In this document: positions 1 through 5,176 of the stretch, in pieces | Layout: every line of letters starts with the position of its first letter | Numbering within the stretch: position 1 is the first letter of the stretch | Assembly (NCBI GenBank): GCA_002385665.1 | Contig: DGDX01000114.1 | Location: 20,257 to 26,465, forward strand | Source of the DNA: Firmicutes bacterium UBA3941 | GTDB taxonomy: Bacteria; Bacillota; Clostridia; Caldicoprobacterales; UBA3941 | Direction of reading: 5' to 3' | Length of the DNA: 6,209 bases | Notes under the pieces: model-generated | Told to the model about the DNA's origin: nothing | What the model saw: the letters and a program-made list of their open reading frames with translations, nothing else | The model's database searches: none | Program-made: the position numbers and the translations under genes

Positions 1-1060
1 TGCCTTCGAGGATGGAGGGATTCTCTACGGCGTCCTTAATGAGTTCCACTGCCTGGTTTTCATTTTGAGCCATGAGGGCTGCTCCATTATCAAGTAAGAA
101 ATTTACGTTACCCATCTCGTGCCCCGGCAGGGGCTTATACAGAAGGATTGGAAGTTTCACCGCCAGAGCCTCAAATACCGTTATTCCGCCCGCCTTGGAA
201 AGGAGTAAATTGCTACCCTTCATAATGGGGGCAATTTTTTCTGTATATCCAAGCACCCGAATGGGAATGGAGGAGTGTTGGGCCAGCTCCTGCAGATTTC
301 TGGCAAGGGTTTTATTGGATCCCGCCAGGGCGATTATCTGCATGGGTAGCCCCATATTGTCCAGCCTTTCACATATTCTGTCTATACCCGGCATAAACCC
401 CTCCCCTCCCCCCATAATGAGCAGGGTAAATAGGGACTGATCCAGATTATGCTTTATCCAGAAGCCGGGATCCGGAACAGGAGCTTCGAATTGCGGTCTG
501 ACAGGTATGCCTGTAACATGTATCTTTTCTGCTGGGATACCTTTTTTGATAAGGCGCTGAGCAACCACATCCGCCGCCACTATATAGGCATCGACCATGG
601 GATGTATCCACTGGCTATGAGCGGATACATCGGTAATAACAACAGCCAGGGGAGTATTGATCATGCCTTTCTGTTTTAGCTGTGAGACTACTCCGGCCGG
701 GGTGGGGAAGGTACATATAACTACCTTGGGAGAGTGTTTCAAAATCAATTGGTGTATCCTTTTTCGTCCCATATTATTTAGCATTTGCCGCGATCTAGAG
801 TTGGGGTCTGCCTCCCTGGTTGCCTTATAAAACCAATCATATCCCCATGGAAAGTGTTTAAGCATTTGGGTATAGCCAAACCTTAAGGATTTGTCGAAGA
901 AGGGGTTTATGTATTGAAAGTAATTAAATATTCCAACCTCCCAAAAGGGACGGCGCTCCTTTAGAACTTTTTCCAGGGCAAGGGAGACCTGGTGGTGGCC
1001 GGAACCAAAATCTGCAGATAAAATTATAACGTCACATTTTTTCGAACCTTCTAAGGACAT
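1..1060 (-). CDS. MGDG synthase / processive diacylglycerol glucosyltransferase family glycosyltransferase, C-terminus cut by window edge
   Basis: Read on the minus strand, an uninterrupted frame runs from ATG at 1060-1058 to the left edge, giving 353 residues without a stop. The start is set by AGAGGAG at 1074-1068, seven bases upstream; the alternative ATG four bases upstream is in another frame and stops quickly. Family hallmarks are an N-terminal glycine/histidine motif FGSGHHQ (residues 18-24), ITDVSAHSQW (142-151), GIPVRPQF (184-191), a MGGGEGF loop (216-222) and the nucleotide-sugar-binding block from SKAGGITVFEAL (288-299) to YKPLPGHE (308-315) and NFLLDNGAA (320-328). Members move sugar from a UDP-sugar to diacylglycerol at the inner membrane face, making glycolipids and lipoteichoic acid anchors (UgtP is the Bacillus example). 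Relatives are about 370-390 residues, so only the tail is missing. The usual KPGG motif is KAGG here. Exact sugar and acceptor cannot be read from sequence. The frame contains no signal peptide or clear membrane span. Confidence 0.9.
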   Translation of the reverse strand, partial: MSLEGSKKCDVIILSADFGSGHHQVSLALEKVLKERRPFWEVGIFNYFQYINPFFDKSLRFGYTQMLKHFPWGYDWFYKATREADPNSRSRQMLNNMGRKRIHQLILKHSPKVVICTFPTPAGVVSQLKQKGMINTPLAVVITDVSAHSQWIHPMVDAYIVAADVVAQRLIKKGIPAEKIHVTGIPVRPQFEAPVPDPGFWIKHNLDQSLFTLLIMGGGEGFMPGIDRICERLDNMGLPMQIIALAGSNKTLARNLQELAQHSSIPIRVLGYTEKIAPIMKGSNLLLSKAGGITVFEALAVKLPILLYKPLPGHEMGNVNFLLDNGAALMAQNENQAVELIKDAVENPSILEG

Positions 1061-1146
1061 CCATATGCTCCTCTGTTATTACTTATGGTTTATAAGGTGT
1101 ATATCGGTATATGAAATACAATTAGAGCGGTATCTGGTATAAAATT

Positions 1147-1177
1147 ATTATATCAGAGTATACGAGGGTTTGTACAA
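1147..1177 (-). promoter_or_regulatory. Candidate promoter for the glycosyltransferase gene (minus strand)
   Basis: On the minus strand a perfect -10 TATAAT (1152-1147) is preceded by TGa, forming the extended -10 TGATATAAT. A candidate -35 TTGTAC lies at 1177-1172 with a 19-base spacer, which is long but tolerated with an extended -10. Transcription would start near 1140 and give a leader of about 80 bases before the ATG at 1060. The -35 lies in the palindrome TTGTACAA (1170-1177). Confidence 0.55.
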
Positions 1178-1239
1178 TAAAAATACTATTAAGGAATATA
1201 TACAGCTGACACTTCCGGGTATCTGCCGGACTGGTATTA

Positions 1240-1248
1240 TGATATAAT
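1240..1248 (+). promoter_or_regulatory. Extended -10 promoter for the sigma / anti-sigma operon
   Basis: TGATATAAT is a perfect TGnTATAAT extended -10 element. No good -35 is visible 16-18 bases upstream. Instead that region holds a small inverted repeat, TCCGG at 1214-1218 and CCGGA at 1226-1230, that could be an operator or chance. The start point would fall near 1255, leaving a leader of about 42 bases to the ATG at 1297. This looks like a housekeeping sigma promoter. I do not see an ECF-type promoter that would show autoregulation. Confidence 0.5.
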
Positions 1249-1296
1249 TATACGGTGGTTATCATCCAGATAGCCTGTTTAAGGGGGGTAGAACTC

Positions 1297-1878
1297 ATGA
1301 ATATAGAATCCCAATTGATCAAAAGATCCATTGACGGCGATATGGACGCCTTTGAGGAACTGGTATTGCTGTATGACAAGCAAATATACAATTATTGTTT
1401 TCGTATGACCAACAATGCCGAGGACGCCGAGGATTTGGCTCAGGAGGTATTTATAAAGGTATATAGGAGTTTGGGTTCCTTTAAGAGTGAAAGCAAGTTT
1501 TCGACATGGATTTATCGGATTGCCCATAACACCTGTATAGATAACCACCGAAAGAAGAAATTTAGGCTTTTATCCTTAAGTCCACGGGAGGAAAATGACA
1601 GGCAAATGAAAGTTCCCGACAGGGAACCATTACCTGAGGATCAAATGGTGAGTCGTGAGAAATATGATCTGATTAAGGAATGTATAGCGGAATTAAAGCC
1701 TGATTATAAATCCATAATTATATTGAGAGATATACAGAATTATACCTATCAGGAGATTGCCGACATTTTGAATATACCCCTGGGAACGGTAAAGTCCAAC
1801 ATAAGCCGGGCCAGGGCCCTGTTGCGGGAGACTCTGAAATCCCGGCTGGCTGGGTACGACGAGAGGAGGGGAAAGTGA
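1297..1878 (+). CDS. ECF-type RNA polymerase sigma factor (SigW/RpoE-like)
   Basis: This 193-residue protein has the two-domain layout of group 4 (ECF) sigma factors. Region 2 spans about residues 17-85 and includes the core-binding and -10 recognition stretch AEDLAQEVFIKVYRSL (44-59) and the FSTWIYRIAHN segment (68-78). A variable charged linker follows (about 88-122). Region 4 (about 125-180) carries the -35 recognition helix-turn-helix, with TYQEIADILNIPLGTVKSNI (150-169) and the RARALLRE tail. The start is ATG 1297, because AAGGGGGG at 1281-1288 sits eight bases upstream. The in-frame GTG at 1255 coincides with the predicted transcription start and lacks a binding site. The stop overlaps the next gene's start by one base (TGATG), implying translational coupling to the anti-sigma factor, the classical ECF arrangement. 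Sigma activity is presumably held off by that partner until an envelope signal arrives. The regulon cannot be deduced here. Confidence 0.93.
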   Translation: MNIESQLIKRSIDGDMDAFEELVLLYDKQIYNYCFRMTNNAEDAEDLAQEVFIKVYRSLGSFKSESKFSTWIYRIAHNTCIDNHRKKKFRLLSLSPREENDRQMKVPDREPLPEDQMVSREKYDLIKECIAELKPDYKSIIILRDIQNYTYQEIADILNIPLGTVKSNISRARALLRETLKSRLAGYDERRGK

Positions 1879-2663
1879 TGGATTGCAAGGATTTTGACTA
1901 TTATATAAGTCTTTATATAGATGATATGCTGGAGGAACAGGATAAGGAAGAACTGGAAAATCACTTAAAGCAGTGCAAGATATGTAGGGAAAGCTTCCAG
2001 GAAACCCAGGATGTCATTTCTATGGTGAATAGTTTGGAACCAGAGCCCGTACCCCATGGCTTTAAGGATAAGCTGTTTAGTAGAATGGGATCCGGAAGAA
2101 CCCTGCTTGCATCCCCCTGGTTGAGGTGGGCGGGAGCTGTAGCAGGAGTACTGGTAATCTTCTTTTCTATAAAAGCTGTCCTGGATACAGGTATAACGGA
2201 CAGATTGGCAACCACCGTCACACCCCCGGGTGAGATAGCGGAAGACGCTATAGGTGAAGAATCAGGGGTTATGAGTTTTGAATCCCCCGCTGAGGATGAG
2301 GCTGCTATGGAGGTGGATGATACCGGATATGCTGATATTCAAGAAGAGGTTTTAAGGGATGAGGATGGGGTAGATATAATAAGTAAAGAGCAACCTCGAG
2401 CAGAGATATTCGAGATACAATCGGATGTGGTGGAGGTATATGTGCAGGATATATGCATAACCCCGGAAACTCTGAAGTTTATAGCCATAGATAATGAACT
2501 CGAGCTGATTGGAAGTGATGAAAATTCCATCGATATTAAGGTTTCCAGTCAAGAGGATAGGAGTATCATATACCATGAATTATCCAAATTAGGTGAGGTT
2601 AAGGACATAGGGGAAAACATGGATAATGATCAGGTCAAAATAATTATAAGGGCTGGAGAATAA
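1878..2663 (+). CDS. Membrane-anchored zinc-finger (ZAS) anti-sigma factor with unrecognised extracytoplasmic domain
   Basis: The 261-residue product has an N-terminal cytoplasmic anti-sigma domain with the ZAS signature HxxxCxxC (H29, C33, C36) in a helical setting like zf-HC2 proteins; a further cysteine lies at position 3. One membrane segment spans about residues 82-101. After it come a strongly acidic, low-complexity stalk (about 115-172, rich in D and E) and a C-terminal domain (about 175-261) with alternating strand-like and helical stretches, ending in VKIIIRAGE. The domain's ELSKLGEV segment faintly recalls DUF4349-type domains, but that is a guess. ATG 1878 is preferred over GTG 1875 because GAGGGG ends six bases before it. 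The gene overlaps the sigma gene by one base. The inferred role is to bind the sigma factor at the membrane and release it upon a signal sensed outside, possibly by regulated proteolysis; no protease gene is nearby. Confidence 0.87.
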   Translation: MDCKDFDYYISLYIDDMLEEQDKEELENHLKQCKICRESFQETQDVISMVNSLEPEPVPHGFKDKLFSRMGSGRTLLASPWLRWAGAVAGVLVIFFSIKAVLDTGITDRLATTVTPPGEIAEDAIGEESGVMSFESPAEDEAAMEVDDTGYADIQEEVLRDEDGVDIISKEQPRAEIFEIQSDVVEVYVQDICITPETLKFIAIDNELELIGSDENSIDIKVSSQEDRSIIYHELSKLGEVKDIGENMDNDQVKIIIRAGE

Positions 2664-2755
2664 TGTAATGGATTTCCTTGATCAGAATGGGATATGGGTT
2701 TTAGCTGTATAAATAGGATAATTATGGTGAATAATATACCTGTAACACATAAACC

Positions 2756-2762
2756 GGAGGAG
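2756..2762 (+). promoter_or_regulatory. Ribosome binding site that decides the start at 2772
   Basis: GGAGGAG lies nine bases before ATG 2772. Upstream in-frame ATGs at 2694 and 2724 have no comparable site (2724 has only a weak AGGATA), so the downstream start is the better choice and the protein is 270 rather than 296 residues. Confidence 0.7.
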
Positions 2763-2771
2763 TTGAGGTTA

Positions 2772-3584
2772 ATGCAGGATAATACAGCTAAATCTTTCTT
2801 AGATCCCGTTTTGGTATCCTTAATGAAGAAAGAGGTAAGTAAATCAAAGGACGCAGATGAACCGGTAAATCGTGCCTTTGAAGTAATTGCGGAGAAGAGC
2901 GGACTAAAATTTAACACAGTAAGGAATTATTATTACCGGTATATACACGAGAAGGACAAGAAACAAGGATCCTCTGGCATGGATCAAGGAGATGCTGCAA
3001 AAGGTTCAGAGGTGGCGGGCACTACTTTTAAGCTGGAAGAGGTTAAGGAGCTAATGACGGCGATGCTGGTAGGCCAGGCTCAAGGGAAGTCGGTTCGGGG
3101 ATGCGCCAACGAGCTGGCCGGGAATGATAAAAGGCTTTTGCTCAGATACCAGAATAAGTACAGAAACGTGATATCGGGAAATCCGGAGTATGTCAAGGAC
3201 CTAATGAAGCAGCTGTCTGCCCAGGGCCTGGTATACTACGATCCTTATAGAAAGCAGATAGTTCATGGTCAGGCCACCACACCTGAAGGAGAACTGTTTG
3301 ACAGCCTGGGACGGTTGGTTTCTAATATAAACCAAATCCGGAGCTCTAATGTTGACGGATTACTCAGAGGGCTTCAGGAACTGAGCGAAATGGCGGTCAA
3401 GTATGAACGACAGTGTAATACGGATGCCGTCACCAGAAATCTCTCCGATTACGATAACCTGGTAGCCATAAACAGGAACTTTCTCAAGCTCTCACCTGCG
3501 GGAAAGCTAACCGGTCTATCGGAGTATATAAGGCAGCTGGAGGAGTGTATTAATGGGATGGAGGCAGGCCAGCAAGTCCAATAA
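2772..3584 (+). CDS. Putative DNA-binding regulator with two helix-turn-helix-like segments; function unknown
   Basis: I do not recognise a named family with certainty. The 270-residue protein is soluble, with no signal peptide or membrane segment. Residues 30-60 (RAFEVIAEKSGL then NTVRNYYYRYI) have the length and pattern of a Myb/SANT-like helix-turn-helix, with some likeness to the prespore regulator RsfA of Bacillus (AFEEVA...R..Y pattern). A glycine/aspartate-rich linker (about 64-83) follows. A second, more divergent copy of the same pattern lies at about 105-134 (SVRGCANELAGNDKRLLLRY then QNKYRNVI). The rest (about 175-265) is predicted mostly helical, with leucine spacing suggesting oligomerisation. 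It lies 108 bases after the anti-sigma gene on the same strand with no terminator between, so it may be co-transcribed; no strong promoter of its own is visible. A role in sporulation or the sigma response is conjecture. Confidence 0.75.
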   Translation: MQDNTAKSFLDPVLVSLMKKEVSKSKDADEPVNRAFEVIAEKSGLKFNTVRNYYYRYIHEKDKKQGSSGMDQGDAAKGSEVAGTTFKLEEVKELMTAMLVGQAQGKSVRGCANELAGNDKRLLLRYQNKYRNVISGNPEYVKDLMKQLSAQGLVYYDPYRKQIVHGQATTPEGELFDSLGRLVSNINQIRSSNVDGLLRGLQELSEMAVKYERQCNTDAVTRNLSDYDNLVAINRNFLKLSPAGKLTGLSEYIRQLEECINGMEAGQQVQ

Positions 3585-3663
3585 TAAGAAGTATTATTCG
3601 GGACTATAAATATAGGCATAGGTCTCTAAGGCGAAGTATCTATAGGGCTTTTCAAAGATGAGC

Positions 3664-3693
3664 TTGATTTGCTTCTATGTCTTTGGATATGAT
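3664..3693 (+). promoter_or_regulatory. Sigma-A-like promoter for the cation efflux gene
   Basis: TTGATT (3664-3669) and TATGAT (3688-3693) are separated by 18 bases. They match the -35 and -10 consensus at 4/6 and 5/6 positions. Transcription would start near 3700, giving a leader of about 74 bases that contains the hairpin at 3714-3751. Confidence 0.5.
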
Positions 3694-3713
3694 ACAGGTA
3701 TAAGGTCTGATTA

Positions 3714-3751
3714 ACGCCGTGAAGATGGTACACCCATGTCCTTCGCGGCGT
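3714..3751 (+). promoter_or_regulatory. Long leader hairpin upstream of the cation efflux gene
   Basis: ACGCCGTGAAG (3714-3724) pairs with CTTCGCGGCGT (3741-3751) over 11 base pairs, one of them G-U. Inside it ATGG (3725-3728) pairs with CCAT (3734-3737) around the loop TACAC, leaving GTC (3738-3740) as a bulge. The following bases (TATGGTTTATTT) are only moderately T-rich, so it is a poor intrinsic terminator. It ends 22 bases before the start codon, just upstream of the run of Gs that serves as ribosome binding site. Attenuation, a protein binding site or mRNA stabilisation are possible. It does not match a metal riboswitch I can recognise. The remainder of the 189-base gap holds the promoter and nothing else clear. 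Confidence 0.55.
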
Positions 3752-3773
3752 ATGGTTTATTTGGGGGGGTTGT

Positions 3774-4631
3774 ATGGATCGTTATGGTGCAACTAAAAAG
3801 GTCGCTGCATGGGGTATCGGGGCTAATCTCTTCCTGCTGTTTGCAAAGCTGCTCATAGGATTTGCCAGCGGAAGCCAGGCTATGATAGCCGATGGTTTTA
3901 ACAGCGCCGGCGATGTTTTCACCTCTGTTATGACCTACTTGGGTAATAAGATAGCAAGTTCACCACAGGATAAGGACCACCCCTACGGACATGGTAAGGC
4001 TGAATATATATTTTCTATGATTATAAGCTTTTCCCTCCTAGTGGTAACATATCAGATATTCAGAAACTCCCTGGAGTTTATAATAAAAAAACAGAGCTTT
4101 GTATTTTCATGGCAGCTGGCGACTGTTGCCTTCATAACCATAGCTCTAAAGATGTTTTTATGGGTATATACCCGCAGGGTAGGTGAAAAGTGGGATAACC
4201 TGCTGATAATTGCCAATGCGGAAGATCATAGGAATGATATATTGGTAACTGCCTCCACTCTGATTGGAATTCTCCTTGGAAGCAGGGGTATATACTGGGT
4301 TGATGGGGTTGTTGGTATAGGTATCTCCCTGTGGATAGGGTATACCGGTGTCAGAATCTTTATCAGCGCCTATAACGTGCTTATGGACACCAATATCGAC
4401 GAAAAACTCACCGACAGGCTCATCAGGGATATAGAAGCAATAAACGGTGTGGAACATGTAGATTCCATAAACGCCAAGCCCATAGGGGTCAGTTTCATCA
4501 TCATAGTAAAGGTATCGGTTTCCGGCTCAATGACGGTTGAGGAAGGACATGCCATTGCGGCCCAGGTCAAGGAAAAAATAAAGGGCAACAAGAATGTGGG
4601 CGATGTGATAGTGCATGTGAACCCTGCCTGA
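3774..4631 (+). CDS. Cation diffusion facilitator (CDF) family metal exporter, probably manganese-type
   Basis: The 285-residue protein has the usual CDF size and order: about six membrane segments followed by a cytoplasmic C-terminal domain (from about residue 207) with VEHVDSINAKPIG and a VIVHVNP ending. Metal-site residues are visible: TM2 carries D40 and N43-x3-D47 (ADGFNSAGD), and TM5 carries D151-x3-D155 (DHRND). The DHPYGHGKAEY loop between TM2 and TM3 (68-78) is characteristic. Zinc-type members such as YiiP have DxxxD in TM2 and HxxxD in TM5, whereas NxxxD plus DxxxD is typical of manganese (MntE-like) or iron-type members, so Mn(II) export in exchange for protons is the best inference. 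The ATG at 3774 follows GGGGGGG (3763-3769) by four bases, a short and unusual binding site. The gene appears monocistronic, with its own promoter and the next gene 545 bases away. Confidence 0.92.
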   Translation: MDRYGATKKVAAWGIGANLFLLFAKLLIGFASGSQAMIADGFNSAGDVFTSVMTYLGNKIASSPQDKDHPYGHGKAEYIFSMIISFSLLVVTYQIFRNSLEFIIKKQSFVFSWQLATVAFITIALKMFLWVYTRRVGEKWDNLLIIANAEDHRNDILVTASTLIGILLGSRGIYWVDGVVGIGISLWIGYTGVRIFISAYNVLMDTNIDEKLTDRLIRDIEAINGVEHVDSINAKPIGVSFIIIVKVSVSGSMTVEEGHAIAAQVKEKIKGNKNVGDVIVHVNPA

Positions 4632-4800
4632 CCATTAAAATTTAGAAACAGCTACTGGAAAACCTTAGAGATGAATGATATACTCTATAGACAAGAAGGT
4701 GTGCTTAAAAGGATATAAGATGTTTACCATATAACACACCTTAATAAGCGATTGTTATATCGCAATAAATGATGCAAGGCCTAACAAAATTAAACAGCAT
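4632..4800. other. Non-coding region between efflux gene and riboswitch
   Basis: No credible open frame is present on either strand. It holds the inverted repeat at 4696-4742 and a second small one, GCGAT (4748-4752) with ATCGC (4759-4763). The promoter for the riboswitch transcript should lie here, but I find no convincing -35/-10 pair: TTGTTA at 4752-4757 has no matching -10. No intrinsic terminator for the efflux gene is evident. Confidence 0.6.
4696..4742. repeat. Inverted repeat, 8-bp perfect arms
   Basis: AAGGTGTG (4696-4703) and CACACCTT (4735-4742) are perfect reverse complements separated by 31 A/T-rich bases. Neither side is followed by a T-run, so it is not a standard terminator. 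It may be a structured 3' end for the efflux mRNA or a binding site upstream of the riboswitch promoter. Confidence 0.5.
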
Positions 4801-4967
4801 ATATCTATAGGTGTCTGGGATACCAGATTAAAAGGGAAAGCGGTTAGAATCCGCTGCAGCCCCCGCTACTGTAAATGAGGACATGCCTACTGGGAGAAAC
4901 CACTGGGAAACTGGGAAGGTAAGTAGGCGTGAATGATTCATAAGCCAGGAGACCTGCCTGTAGGTAT
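4801..4967 (+). promoter_or_regulatory. Cobalamin (AdoCbl-type) riboswitch aptamer
   Basis: The conserved blocks of the cobalamin riboswitch occur in order: TAAAAGGGAA (4829-4838), GGTTAGAATCCGC (4842-4854), GCAGCCCCCGCTACTGTA (4856-4873), an L5-type CACTGG...CTGGGAAGG stretch (about 4901-4919), and the B12 box AGCCAGGAGACCTGCC (4943-4958). An internal stem GCCTACT / AGTAGGC flanks the L5 region. A closing P1 helix can form between 4801-4811 and 4957-4967 (11 pairs, two of them G-U). The RNA binds coenzyme B12 and usually represses the downstream gene when B12 is plentiful. Here that gene is a cobalamin-binding lipoprotein, which fits. The aptamer is followed directly by a P13-like hairpin and an intrinsic terminator, so control is probably by premature termination. 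Confidence 0.97.
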
Positions 4968-4970
4968 TTC

Positions 4971-5005
4971 AAGCTAGTTCCTTCGGAGGGAAGGATTGGG
5001 AGCTT
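4971..5005 (+). promoter_or_regulatory. P13-like hairpin and antiterminator arm of the riboswitch
   Basis: TCCTTC (4979-4984) pairs with GAAGGA (4990-4995) around loop GGAGG, within an outer stem AAGCT (4971-4975) / AGCTT (5001-5005). This is where cobalamin riboswitches place P13, whose loop docks on L5 when ligand binds. Its 3' side contains GGATTGG (4993-4999), complementary to CCAATCC (5026-5032) in the terminator. With ligand, P13 would hide GGATTGG and the terminator forms; without it, GGATTGG can block the terminator. The logic is inferred from complementarity. I could not identify the L5 partner bases with certainty. Confidence 0.65.
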
Positions 5006-5020
5006 ATATACTCGTGTATG

Positions 5021-5054
5021 AAAATCCAATCCAACCGAATTGGATTTTTTGTTT
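5021..5054 (+). terminator. Intrinsic terminator of the cobalamin riboswitch
   Basis: AAAATCCAAT (5021-5030) and ATTGGATTTT (5039-5048) form a perfect 10-bp stem with an 8-base loop, running into T-rich sequence (TTTTTTGTTT, 5045-5054). It lies 123 bases before btuF and is the expected OFF structure. Confidence 0.85.
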
Positions 5055-5096
5055 GTGGATTGGATTAAGTCCTAAGTTCCCCTCCTATAGCGATTT

Positions 5097-5136
5097 TTCC
5101 GCCGTGGTAGTTATTTATACCAAAGGCGGAATAACT
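5097..5136 (+). promoter_or_regulatory. Second leader hairpin with an alternative fold, between terminator and btuF
   Basis: TTCCGCC (5097-5103) pairs with GGCGGAA (5125-5131), and inside it TGGTA (5105-5109) pairs with TACCA (5118-5122) around an 8-base loop. AGTTATT (5109-5115) can instead pair with AATAACT (5130-5136), which excludes the first fold. No T-run follows, so it is not a terminator. It would be present only in read-through mRNA; an effect on mRNA stability or translation is possible but not shown. Confidence 0.5.
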
Positions 5137-5156
5137 GCGGTTTAGGTAGCCTTGCA

Positions 5157-5176
5157 AAAAAATGGAGGGATTTTTT
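5157..5176 (+). promoter_or_regulatory. btuF Shine-Dalgarno sequence placed exactly in a hairpin loop
   Basis: The ribosome binding site GGAGGG (5164-5169) sits seven bases before ATG 5177. It is flanked by AAAAAAT (5157-5163) and ATTTTTT (5170-5176), perfect reverse complements, so the site would form the six-base loop of an all-A/U stem abutting the start codon. The stem is weak thermodynamically. A CCCTCC at 5080-5085 upstream is fully complementary to the loop and could mask it. Confidence 0.55.

Noticed and set aside
72..679. Two plus-strand open frames opposite the glycosyltransferase
   Set aside because: They lie antisense to a well supported gene, have no ribosome binding site and their products look like no protein family.
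1207..1232. TGACAC as the -35 of an autoregulated ECF promoter
   Set aside because: No CGTA/CGTC-type -10 lies 15-17 bases downstream; the extended -10 at 1240 explains expression better.
1255..1296. N-terminal extension of the sigma factor from GTG 1255
   Set aside because: GTG 1255 falls at the predicted transcription start and has no binding site, whereas ATG 1297 has AAGGGGGG eight bases upstream and a normal ECF N-terminus.
3580..3598. AATAATA / TATTATT inverted repeat at the end of the regulator gene as a terminator
   Set aside because: The stem is made only of A/T pairs and is followed by CGGG rather than a T-run.
3700..3773. Known Mn (yybP-ykoY) or NiCo riboswitch upstream of the exporter
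   Set aside because: The leader is too short and I see none of the conserved internal-loop motifs of those classes; it is kept only as a hairpin.
4844..5029. Minus-strand frame across the cobalamin riboswitch
   Set aside because: It is antisense to the aptamer and terminator, so an open frame here is incidental.
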